Assembly: GCA_964493475.1 (NCBI GenBank)
Contig: CAZBNS010000051.1
Coordinates: 1 to 13,370, forward strand
Length of the DNA: 13,370 nucleotides
Source: CALXSC01 sp964493475
Lineage (GTDB): Bacteria > Pseudomonadota > Alphaproteobacteria > Rickettsiales > UBA1997
Reading direction: 5' to 3'
The notes under the pieces are model-generated. The model did no database searches, was not told the DNA's origin, and was given only the letters and a program-made list of their open reading frames with translations. Below, piece after piece: positions 7,610 to 13,370 of the stretch; the first letter of the stretch is position 1, and each line of letters opens with the position of its first letter. Both the position numbers and the translations under genes were made by a program.

Positions 7610-7619
7610 TAAATATTAT
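7592..7619 (+). promoter_or_regulatory. Candidate galE promoter
   Basis: TTGATT at 7592-7597 and TATTAT at 7614-7619 are 16 bases apart, with the -10 box ending 28 bases before the galE ATG. Hexamers and spacing match the cmk promoter on the other strand, which makes the pair more credible than either alone. Confidence 0.45.
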
Positions 7620-7647
7620 TTAAATGTTAATTACTAAGTAAAATATT

Positions 7648-8625
7648 ATGATATCTGTATTAATCACTGGTGGTGCGGGTTTTATTGGTTCGCATATTTG
7701 TAAGGCATTGAAGAATAGCGGTTTTAATCCAATAGTATTGGATAACTTAAGCAATGGGTATCAAACATTGGTAAAATATGGAGACTTTGTGCAGGGAGAT
7801 ATTGGGAATGCAAAGTTGGTTGCGGAAACTGTAAAGAAATATAATATTAAAGCTGTTTTTCATATTGCAGCCTCAAAATCAACGATTGATTCCGTAAAAA
7901 ATCCTTATGAATATTTTATGAATAATGTTTTTGCAACAAATACCTTGCTAAAAACAATAATTGATGCAGGAGTAAAATATTTTATATTTGCTTCAACATC
8001 TGCGATTTTTAATAGTAATAGTCCAAAAATTGATGAAAACGATACCAAAAATCCTCTTACACCTTACGGACTATCAAAATTAATGGTTGAGAATATATTG
8101 GACGCTTACGATGCAGCTTATGGACTAAAATCCATATCATTTAGATATTTTAATGTGATAGGAGCCGATCCAGACCTAGAAATAGGCGATTTATCCGTTA
8201 ATAATACAAACCTTTTAAATTGTATTTTTAAATCAATTAAAGATAAAACGAAATTTTATATTTATGGAAATAATTATAATACGCCGGATGGCTATTGTGT
8301 GAGGGATTATGTCCATGTTTCTGATATTGCGGAAGCAAATGTTTTGGCCTTAAAAAAGTTGATGGAAAATAATAAGTCAATGAAAATTAATTTGGGAAAT
8401 GGAAAAGGATTTTCTGTGAAAGAAATGGTTGACACAGTAGAAAAAATTACTGGAATTAAAATAAATATCGTTTTATCAGATAGGAGAGAGGGCGATGCAG
8501 CAACATCAATATGCAATTCGGATTTGGCTAAGAGTTATTTAAATTGGAAGCCAAAGTATTCAAATCTGGAAAAACAAGTTTTGGATTCTTGGAATTGGTA
8601 TAAGAAAGAAATATTAAAAGCATAA
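7648..8625 (+). CDS. galE: UDP-glucose 4-epimerase (extended SDR family)
   Basis: GalE interconverts UDP-glucose and UDP-galactose with a bound NAD, supplying precursors for surface polysaccharide. The Rossmann NAD motif TGGAGFIG is at residues 7-14, followed by LDNLSNG (31-37). The catalytic pair is Tyr140 and Lys144 in PYGLSK, and Thr117 in FASTSAIF stands at the position of E. coli Ser124. FRYFNVIGADPD (165-176) and the TPDGYC/VRDYVHVSDIA segment are strongly GalE-specific. At 325 residues it is full length. The adjacent ASTSAIFNS departs from the usual SSxAxxYG, which is a mild divergence. It could alternatively act on UDP-GlcNAc; sequence alone does not settle this. It diverges from cmk and is followed by a long-loop inverted repeat. 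Like the phosphohexomutase further downstream, it points to glycan synthesis. Confidence 0.92.
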   Translation: MISVLITGGAGFIGSHICKALKNSGFNPIVLDNLSNGYQTLVKYGDFVQGDIGNAKLVAETVKKYNIKAVFHIAASKSTIDSVKNPYEYFMNNVFATNTLLKTIIDAGVKYFIFASTSAIFNSNSPKIDENDTKNPLTPYGLSKLMVENILDAYDAAYGLKSISFRYFNVIGADPDLEIGDLSVNNTNLLNCIFKSIKDKTKFYIYGNNYNTPDGYCVRDYVHVSDIAEANVLALKKLMENNKSMKINLGNGKGFSVKEMVDTVEKITGIKINIVLSDRREGDAATSICNSDLAKSYLNWKPKYSNLEKQVLDSWNWYKKEILKA

Positions 8626-8632
8626 TTATTAA

Positions 8633-8677
8633 AATTTATCATACTTAATGCTTTTATTTGTTGAAAAATGATAAATT
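8633..8677 (+). repeat. Inverted repeat downstream of galE
   Basis: AATTTATCAT (8633-8642) and ATGATAAATT (8668-8677) are perfectly complementary, with a 25-base loop, starting seven bases after the galE stop. The second arm is followed by ATTT. It may terminate galE transcription weakly, but the stem is A/T-rich and the loop is long. The rest of the gap to ftsW (to 8781) holds nothing else firm; TTATAAGCGAAC at 8701-8712 echoes the reverse complement of the region near 3990. Confidence 0.35.
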
Positions 8678-8781
8678 ATTTATGCGACAGGTCTAATATA
8701 TTATAAGCGAACAACTGCTATAAAATTTATAAAATCTTGCAATTAATTTAATTTCTTGTATTCTCTAAATAGTTAAATTCA

Positions 8782-9936
8782 ATGCTTATAATGTTCGATA
8801 GAACAAAAATCAATTTTATAAAAAAATGGTGGTTATCTATTGATAGACCAATGTTTTTTCTTATATTTGTTGTTCTTATTTTGGGAAATATTTTTGTTGC
8901 ATTGGCAAGTCCAGTTGTTGCAAACAGAATTGGCATTGCAACAAATACTTTTATCATCAAAAATATTATTTTTTCAATTCTTGGATTTTGTATTATTATT
9001 GCTACATCAACACTGAATGAAGAAAGAATTAAATTTTTAGTGCCACTTGGTTTTATTGTTTTGATTTTTTTTATGGTTATTCTTCTGCAGTTTGGAACAC
9101 AGAATAAAGGGGCAATTAGATGGATTTATTTATTTGGATTTTCACTCCAACCCTCAGAAATTGCCAAGCCGTTTTTCTTTGTTTTAACATCTTTTATATT
9201 AACTAATTTTAGAAAAGACCAAAACTTTAACATAGTCTTATCGGCGCTTCTATATGTTATATTTGCATTTTTACTGGTATTGCAGCCAGATATTGGTATG
9301 TTAATTTTAGTATCATTAATCTTCGCGCTTCAATTATTTTTAATAATGATTCAGCTAAAGTATTTCGTGGGTTTGGGATCGTTAGCTGTTGTAGTTTTTA
9401 CAAGTTTCTATTTTTTATTTCAACATTTTCATGACAGAATTAATACATTTGTTGCAGGCTTGTTTTTTGGCGGTGAAAAAACATATCAAGTGCAAAAATC
9501 ATTATCAGCTTTTTCTAATGGCGGTTTTTTAGGCAAGGGGCCACTAGAAGGCTCTGTAAAAAACTATATACCAGATGCACATGCTGATTTTATTTTTGCG
9601 GTGATCGGTGAGGAATTTGGAGCCATTATATGTTTCTTAGTGATTTGCATATTTTTTTACATTGCAATACGCTTTATTTTAAAAGTAATTGACGATAATA
9701 ATAATTATAAATATTTATCTGTGGTTTCATTGAGTTTTTTATTTTTATTTCAGGCATTAATTAATATTGGCGTAACACTAAACTTGCTGCCAACAAAAGG
9801 TATGACTTTGCCATTGATTAGCTATGGCGGATCTTCAATGATTGGCAGTTCTATTACAATTGGATTACTATTCGCACTGACAAAAAAGACATACGATGCA
9901 TTGCCAAATAGAAAAATCTTGGAAACAAAAATATGA
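8782..9936 (+). CDS. ftsW: Septal peptidoglycan glycosyltransferase FtsW (SEDS family)
   Basis: FtsW polymerises lipid II into septal peptidoglycan with its partner PBP3/FtsI in the inner membrane. The 384-residue protein has about ten hydrophobic segments. SEDS-family features are QPSEIAKP after the early membrane segments, QPDIGM (168-173), the HADFIFAVIGEEFG motif (267-280) and LISYGGSSM (345-353). The early WWLSIDRP is typical of alphaproteobacterial FtsW and argues against RodA. ATG codons at 8782 and 8791 are both possible starts; family members commonly begin close to the second, at M-F-D-R. Its last bases overlap trmL by ATGA, so the two are probably cotranslated. Unlike the usual arrangement it is not embedded in a mur/fts cluster within this window. 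Confidence 0.9.
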   Translation: MLIMFDRTKINFIKKWWLSIDRPMFFLIFVVLILGNIFVALASPVVANRIGIATNTFIIKNIIFSILGFCIIIATSTLNEERIKFLVPLGFIVLIFFMVILLQFGTQNKGAIRWIYLFGFSLQPSEIAKPFFFVLTSFILTNFRKDQNFNIVLSALLYVIFAFLLVLQPDIGMLILVSLIFALQLFLIMIQLKYFVGLGSLAVVVFTSFYFLFQHFHDRINTFVAGLFFGGEKTYQVQKSLSAFSNGGFLGKGPLEGSVKNYIPDAHADFIFAVIGEEFGAIICFLVICIFFYIAIRFILKVIDDNNNYKYLSVVSLSFLFLFQALINIGVTLNLLPTKGMTLPLISYGGSSMIGSSITIGLLFALTKKTYDALPNRKILETKI

Positions 9937-10373
9937 AAGTTTTACTATATCAACCAGATATTGCTGGAAACGTTGGCACAATTATCAGAATGTGCGCATG
10001 CTTAGGGCTTGATTTGGATATTATTGAACCATGCGGCTTTCCTTTAAATAAAGAAAAGATTAAAAAATCTGGTTTGGATTATATTGATAAAGTTAATATA
10101 ACCAGATATTCCTCATTTGAAGAATACAGAAAAGTAAATAAAAATGCCAGAATTGTTTTACTCACAACAAAAGCTTCTGTCAATTATCTTAAATTTAATT
10201 TTGCAAAAGACGATATTCTAATGGTTGGCAGAGAAAGCGCTGGAGTACCAGATGAAATTCATAATTCCGTTGATTCCAGAGTCGTTATAGAAATGCAAAA
10301 AGATGCAAGATGTCTTAATGTAGCAATAAGTTTAGCCATGGTCGTTGGGGAGACACTAAGGCAAATTAGGTAG
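9933..10373 (+). CDS. trmL: tRNA (cytidine(34)-2'-O)-methyltransferase (SPOUT family)
   Basis: TrmL 2'-O-methylates the wobble nucleotide of certain tRNA-Leu isoacceptors using S-adenosylmethionine. The SPOUT motifs are in order: NVGTIIRMCACLG (residues 13-25), VGRESAGVPDEI (98-109) and CLNVAISLAMVVGE (127-140), which form the knotted cofactor site. IIEPCGFPL and SGLDYIDKV are characteristic of the alphaproteobacterial branch. At 146 residues it is the expected size (E. coli about 157). The start ATG overlaps the ftsW stop (ATGA), and GGAAA about ten bases upstream could help initiation. The gene is followed by a large imperfect hairpin and a dispersed repeat. Confidence 0.93.
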   Translation: MKVLLYQPDIAGNVGTIIRMCACLGLDLDIIEPCGFPLNKEKIKKSGLDYIDKVNITRYSSFEEYRKVNKNARIVLLTTKASVNYLKFNFAKDDILMVGRESAGVPDEIHNSVDSRVVIEMQKDARCLNVAISLAMVVGETLRQIR

Positions 10374-10384
10374 CTATATAAAAG

Positions 10385-10442
10385 GGTTGTGGTTGAATGT
10401 TTCTTATTATTATGAGGCAAGAGCTACAAAACAACTCACAAC
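10385..10442 (+). repeat. Dispersed intergenic repeat, family II, copy B, within a hairpin
   Basis: Bases 10385-10417 match the reverse complement of 4071-4103 at 26 of 33 positions. In addition GTTGTG (10386-10391) can pair with CACAAC (10437-10442), and GTTG (10392-10395) with CAAC (10432-10435), leaving one bulged base. This gives a ten-pair stem just after the trmL stop. It could act as a terminator or mRNA-stabilising structure, but no U-run follows. Confidence 0.45.
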
Positions 10443-10645
10443 AAAATAAAATGTCAGACAATAATTAAAATATTAATTATAATTAATAAATCAAAAACTT
10501 CATAACAATATCAAATAATATAGTATTGAGAGAAGAATATAACATTTAAATGACTATATTAAAAATTTTTACAAACAAATTAATAATAATCTTGAATATT
10601 TATTTAATTTTTATAAATTATCAGAAAATAACTAATTTTATTGCT

Positions 10646-12043
10646 ATGGATACAAAAAATCATAAATTTACTCCGTCAATTTTAAAAATGTATGATATAA
10701 GAGGTGTTGTTGGAAAGGATTTTGACAAGGTCGATGCTTATTTTATGGGCAAGGCTTATGGAACTTTTTTAAGAAATCTTGGAAAAAAAAGCTGTTCTGT
10801 TGGAATGGACGGAAGAATTAGCTCGCCAGAATTAAAAAAATATTTTATTGATGGCTTGATTACAACTGGTGTTGACGCTTATGATATTGGTTTAGCAATG
10901 AGTCCTTGCGTGTATTGGTCTATCTGGCATTTGAATATTGATGCTGGTATGATTATTACTGCTTCTCATAATCCGTCGGAATATAATGGCTTTAAAATGT
11001 TGACTAAAGAAGATCCCATATGGGACGGCGATATTCAAGAGTTAGGCAAAATAGCTGAAAGTGGTAAATTTGCCGAGGGAAAAGGACAAATTTTTATTAG
11101 AAATGTTAGACAGGATTATATAAAACATGTTTTATCATTTTTAAAATTAACTCCAAAGTCAAAACCTTTAAATATTGTATTTGATACTGGCAATGGAGTT
11201 GTAGCTGATATCATACATGATGTTGCAAAGCATATTCCTGGCAACCATAAATTTTTATATGATACAGTCGACGGCAGTTTTCCAAACCACCTGGCTGACC
11301 CATCATTAGAAAAGGAAATGCAGGACTTAAAAAATGCTGTAATTGATGGAAAATATGATTTGGGTATTTCTTACGATGGAGATGGCGACAGATTAGGATT
11401 TATTGACAGAGAAGGGTATGTTTATTTTGGCGATGAAATTCTTGATTTTTTAATGAGAGATTTTTTAAAAGATAATCCCGGCGAAAAAGTCTTATTTGAA
11501 ATTTCTTCAAGCCAAGTTTTAGTTGAGGACATTAAAAAATTTGGTGGAATTCCTATAATGTGGAAGCCCGGACATTCTACAATGAAGGCTAAAATGAAAT
11601 CTGATAATATTAAAATTGCTGGTGAAACTTCATGTCATATTTATTATGGAGAAAACCATAATTTTGACGATAGTTTGGTTGCAACAATGAAAATGATTAA
11701 TATTTTAGCAAACACTAATGAAACTCTAGAAAATGTTAGAAAACAATTTCCAAAAACATATTTAACCAGGAAAATCAAAATAAAAACTCCAAATGATGTA
11801 ATAAAATACACAGTTCCAGACAAAATTGCTGATAGGATGAAGAACATGGGAAGAGAGGTAATACAGATTGACGGAGCAAGAGTTTATACAAATAAAACTG
11901 ACTGGTGGTTAATTAGAAGTTCAAATACTGAGCCTGCTATGACAGCAAGAGCTGAGGCTATGACTGTAGACGGACTAGAGGCCTGCAAAAAAGAATTGAG
12001 CGAGCAGTTAAAAATTGAAGGATTTAAAATAGATTTTGAGTAA
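10646..12043 (+). CDS. manB: Phosphomannomutase/phosphoglucomutase (alpha-D-phosphohexomutase)
   Basis: This enzyme interconverts hexose 6- and 1-phosphates through a phosphoserine, supplying GDP-mannose and/or UDP-glucose pathways. Numbered from ATG 10646 (465 residues), the phosphoserine is Ser107 in TASHNP, the Mg loop is DGDGDR (244-249), the sugar-specificity loop is GETSCH (326-331), and the phosphate-binding loop is RSSNTEP (424-430). The sugar loop usually reads GExSGH, so Cys330 replacing Gly is unusual. YDIRGVVG near the N-terminus matches the alphaproteobacterial type. The frame is open from ATG 10550, but the extra 32 residues are a hydrophobic A/T-derived stretch not expected in this cytoplasmic family, so 10646 is preferred. 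A weak promoter-like pair (10592-10619) lies just before that start. The symbol is tentative: manB, algC or pgm-type naming depends on substrate. Confidence 0.88.
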   Translation: MDTKNHKFTPSILKMYDIRGVVGKDFDKVDAYFMGKAYGTFLRNLGKKSCSVGMDGRISSPELKKYFIDGLITTGVDAYDIGLAMSPCVYWSIWHLNIDAGMIITASHNPSEYNGFKMLTKEDPIWDGDIQELGKIAESGKFAEGKGQIFIRNVRQDYIKHVLSFLKLTPKSKPLNIVFDTGNGVVADIIHDVAKHIPGNHKFLYDTVDGSFPNHLADPSLEKEMQDLKNAVIDGKYDLGISYDGDGDRLGFIDREGYVYFGDEILDFLMRDFLKDNPGEKVLFEISSSQVLVEDIKKFGGIPIMWKPGHSTMKAKMKSDNIKIAGETSCHIYYGENHNFDDSLVATMKMINILANTNETLENVRKQFPKTYLTRKIKIKTPNDVIKYTVPDKIADRMKNMGREVIQIDGARVYTNKTDWWLIRSSNTEPAMTARAEAMTVDGLEACKKELSEQLKIEGFKIDFE

Positions 12044-12118
12044 TATTAAAATTATATGCTTTAAAATTCCAGAATAACATAAAAAGCCATTTTTTATCCT
12101 TTGGAGATTGAGGAAAAT

Positions 12119-12150
12119 GTCTAAAGAAATATGGCTGTCTAAAGAAATAT
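12119..12150 (+). repeat. Tandem 14-base direct repeat
   Basis: GTCTAAAGAAATAT occurs exactly at 12119-12132 and 12137-12150, separated by GGCT, giving an 18-base period. It abuts the family I repeat copy. Nothing coding overlaps it. The remaining gap after manB holds a short A/T hairpin (12079-12097) and little else. Confidence 0.75.
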
Positions 12151-12192
12151 AGTCCCCTTGTCCTTCAATATTTCCCTTCTCAACATTGTCAT
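12151..12192 (-). repeat. Dispersed intergenic repeat, family I, copy 2
   Basis: On the minus strand this reads ATGACA, then AAGGGAAAT, then AAGGAC and AAGGGGA, and ends in CT, aligning with 138-183 with a few gaps. The opposite orientation and intergenic location fit a dispersed non-coding repeat. Confidence 0.5.
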
Positions 12193-12226
12193 ATAAAATC
12201 TATAATTATTTAATTTAAAATTATTC

Positions 12227-12255
12227 TTGATAAGTTTTAAAAAATAGAATATAAT
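12227..12255 (+). promoter_or_regulatory. Near-consensus sigma-70 promoter for the hexapeptide-repeat gene
   Basis: TTGATA (12227-12232) and TATAAT (12250-12255) are separated by exactly 17 bases, matching the consensus at 11 of 12 positions. Transcription would start near 12262, leaving a leader of about 36 bases before the ATG at 12298. This is the best promoter in the window and supports the plus strand as the coding strand of the repeat region. Confidence 0.65.
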
Positions 12256-12288
12256 ACCAAGATAACAATTATAATAATAAAAAAATAT

Positions 12289-12297
12289 AGGTAAAAT
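12289..12297 (+). promoter_or_regulatory. Short ribosome binding site before the hexapeptide-repeat gene
   Basis: AGGT at 12289-12292, followed by AAAAT, sits at usable spacing before ATG 12298. It is short, but it is the clearest Shine-Dalgarno-like match before any start codon in this window and favours this ATG. Confidence 0.4.
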
Positions 12298-13221
12298 ATG
12301 CATATTGATAATATTTCAGAAGATTCAGAAGTTTCAAAATATTCAACACTTTCAGGCTTGTCAACACTTTCAGGCTTCTCAAAAGTTTTAGGCAGGTCAG
12401 CAGTTTTAGGCGTGTCAACAGTTTCAAACGGGTCAAGAGTTTCAAACGAGTCAATAGTTTTAGGCAGGTCAGAAGTTTCATTAGGGTCAGAAGTTTCAAG
12501 CCATTCAACAGTTTCAGGTTTCTCAAAAGTTTCAGTCTTCTCAACAGTTTCAAACAAGTCAGAAGTTTCAACTGGGTCAGAAGTTTTAAATGGGTCAGAA
12601 GTTTCAGGCGAGTCAAGAGTTTCATTCAACTCATCAGTTTCAGACTCCTCAAAAGTTTCAAGCCATTCGACAGTTTCAGACCATTCAACAGTTTCAGGCG
12701 GGTCAGAAGTTTCAGGCGGGTCAGAAGTTTCAGACAGGTCGGCAGTTTCAGGTTTCTCAAAAGTTTCAGTCTTCTCAACAGTTTCAGACAGGTCAGCAGT
12801 TTCAGACCATTCAACAGTTTCAAGCGGGTCAAGAGTTTCAGACTGGTCAATAGTTTCAGACGGGTCAACAGTTTTAGACTTGTCAGAAGTTTCACACTGC
12901 TCAGAAGTTTCACACCATTCAACAGTTTCAGACGGGTCAACAGTTTCATACTGGTCAAAAGTTTCAGACGGGTCAAGAATTTTAGGCAGGTCAAGAATTT
13001 TAGGCAGGTCAGAAGTTTTAAATGGCTCCAAGATTGTAGGAACAACTATATTGGCGGGCTCTGTTAACGGTCTGGAAATAGTAGATGGTAGAATATTGGG
13101 CAAAACAGGAGGAGTTAGAGAAGAAGGTGATGCCTATAGACCTGTTCTTGGTGAACATACAAGAAAATTTTCAAAAGATGACTGTTTTGTAAAGAAACAA
13201 GGCATTACATTTGCTATTTAA
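12298..13221 (+). CDS. Hexapeptide-repeat protein, predicted left-handed beta-helix
   Basis: After five residues the 307-residue protein consists of about 40 uninterrupted hexapeptides (residues 6-245) with consensus [VIL]-[SL]-x-x-S-x, for example VSGGSE, VSDHST, VLGRSE. This fits the known hexapeptide pattern [LIV]-[GAED]-x-x-[STAV]-x, except Ser or Leu at position 2. The pattern folds as a left-handed parallel beta-helix with three hexads per turn, here about 13 turns. Positions 3, 4 and 6, which point outward, vary; positions 1, 2 and 5 are nearly fixed. Serine makes up about a third of the array. A different C-terminal segment (246-307) includes EIVDGRILG and ends KKQGITFAI; I do not recognise it. 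No signal peptide is visible and no acyltransferase catalytic His or domain is evident, so a structural or binding role is more likely than sugar acetylation. A near-consensus promoter and AGGT precede the ATG. GC near 50% in a sampled line (12661-12720) exceeds that of the neighbours. Function unknown. Confidence 0.75.
   Translation: MHIDNISEDSEVSKYSTLSGLSTLSGFSKVLGRSAVLGVSTVSNGSRVSNESIVLGRSEVSLGSEVSSHSTVSGFSKVSVFSTVSNKSEVSTGSEVLNGSEVSGESRVSFNSSVSDSSKVSSHSTVSDHSTVSGGSEVSGGSEVSDRSAVSGFSKVSVFSTVSDRSAVSDHSTVSSGSRVSDWSIVSDGSTVLDLSEVSHCSEVSHHSTVSDGSTVSYWSKVSDGSRILGRSRILGRSEVLNGSKIVGTTILAGSVNGLEIVDGRILGKTGGVREEGDAYRPVLGEHTRKFSKDDCFVKKQGITFAI
12313..13032 (+). repeat. 18-base coding tandem repeat array, about 40 units
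   Basis: Each unit approximates GTTTCAGRCNNGTCANNA and encodes one hexapeptide. Units are contiguous with no spacers or indels, so the period is kept throughout. Some neighbours are identical (two GGCGGG-type units near 12693-12728), and a 44-base block at 12509-12552 recurs exactly at 12743-12786, 234 bases or 13 units away. This shows growth by duplication of whole units and bigger blocks. Because no unit contains a stop in most frames, several other frames are also open across the array. Confidence 0.9.
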
Positions 13222-13238
13222 GGAATATAATAAAACTT

Positions 13239-13258
13239 CCCATGAGCTTACGCTCGGG
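13239..13258 (+). repeat. Imperfect hairpin after the hexapeptide-repeat gene
   Basis: CCC (13239-13241) with GGG (13256-13258) and GAGC (13244-13247) with GCTC (13252-13255) form a seven-pair stem with a two-base bulge and the loop TTAC, 17 bases after the stop codon. There is no U-run after it. It may be a terminator remnant or part of the repeat cluster that follows. Confidence 0.4.
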
Positions 13259-13274
13259 ATATTCTGAGGTTTAA

Positions 13275-13359
13275 GCTTCGCTTTTCGTGGTGTTGGTGGT
13301 GTTGGGTCTCCTTGATGGTGTTGGGTCTCCGAACCCAACACCACGAGAATAAACGAAGC
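13275..13359. repeat. Nested direct/inverted repeat cluster at the window edge
   Basis: TGGTGTTGGGTCTCC occurs exactly at 13297-13311 and 13316-13330, with a related CGTGGTGTTGG at 13286-13296. One complementary arm, ACCCAACACCACG (13333-13345), can pair with any of the three. The closest pairing is an 11-base-pair stem (13316-13326 with 13333-13343, six-base loop CTCCGA). The outermost also brings GCTTCG (13275-13280) opposite CGAAGC (13354-13359). GC is much higher than in other intergenic DNA here. It looks like a dispersed intergenic element truncated by the window end. Confidence 0.65.
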
Positions 13360-13370
13360 CCTCCGCAGTC

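Noticed and set aside
10550..10645. N-terminal extension of the phosphohexomutase from an upstream ATG
   Set aside because: The extra 32 residues are a hydrophobic translation of A/T-rich DNA before the conserved start region. The family is cytoplasmic and the ATG at 10646 gives the normal length.
12079..12097. A/T hairpin ATAAAAA-GCCAT-TTTTTAT as manB terminator
   Set aside because: The stem has no G/C pair and could arise by chance in this composition. It is possible but too weak to list.
12590..12853. Plus-strand frame rich in Gln and Phe inside the repeat array
   Set aside because: It is a shadow of the hexapeptide gene in another frame, with no start signal of its own.
12313..13032. 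CRISPR array
   Set aside because: The period is 18 bases with no unique spacers, no cas genes are present, and the variation keeps a codon pattern.
12237..13103. Minus-strand frame of 288 residues with acidic hexads, and two further minus-strand frames of 118 and 139 residues
   Set aside because: They arise because the 18-base unit lacks stops in several frames. The best promoter, a ribosome binding site and a coherent fold all support the plus-strand frame from 12298.
1..13370. tRNA or rRNA genes and insertion sequences
   Set aside because: I looked for cloverleaf cores and transposase-like frames and saw none. The non-coding stretches are too short or too A/T-rich.

Overview
The window reads as chromosomal DNA of an AT-rich, probably anaerobic alphaproteobacterium (gut-associated or host-associated lineages fit best). 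The TrmL, Cmk, FtsW and phosphohexomutase proteins have alphaproteobacterial-type sequence. The one energy-metabolism gene is a full-length pyruvate:ferredoxin/flavodoxin oxidoreductase, typical of anaerobic metabolism. Most start codons follow A/T-only DNA without a clear Shine-Dalgarno sequence. The lineage is inferred from remembered family patterns, not from a search.

Layout. Positions 1-422 are non-coding and hold pieces of dispersed repeats and a possible promoter. nifJ (423-3917) stands alone and ends at a strong intrinsic terminator. Next comes a very AT-rich two-gene unit: a 589-residue protein whose C-terminal third looks like the Mom-type GNAT-like DNA-modification fold (4216-5985), and an endonuclease III-like HhH-GPD DNA glycosylase with an Fe-S loop (GTG start, 6047-6853). 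Then come cmk on the minus strand (6917-7540) and galE on the plus strand (7648-8625), which diverge from a symmetric pair of promoter-like elements. ftsW and trmL (8782-10373) overlap by ATGA. A phosphomannomutase/phosphoglucomutase follows (10646-12043). Last is a near-consensus promoter driving a 307-residue protein made of about 40 perfect hexapeptides, predicted to fold as a left-handed beta-helix (12298-13221). The final 149 bases form a non-coding cluster of direct and inverted repeats cut by the window edge.

How the genes fit together. galE and the phosphohexomutase supply sugar nucleotides and sugar phosphates for surface polysaccharide. ftsW polymerises septal peptidoglycan. cmk and trmL are housekeeping genes for nucleotide supply and tRNA modification. 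nifJ links pyruvate to acetyl-CoA and reduced ferredoxin/flavodoxin.

The accessory material is the Mom-like plus glycosylase pair and the hexapeptide-repeat protein. The pair is the best candidate for an undescribed system: one enzyme that may modify DNA bases sits next to one that excises bases. This is inference from domain resemblance and adjacency. At least two families of short intergenic repeats appear more than once in the window, in opposite orientations.
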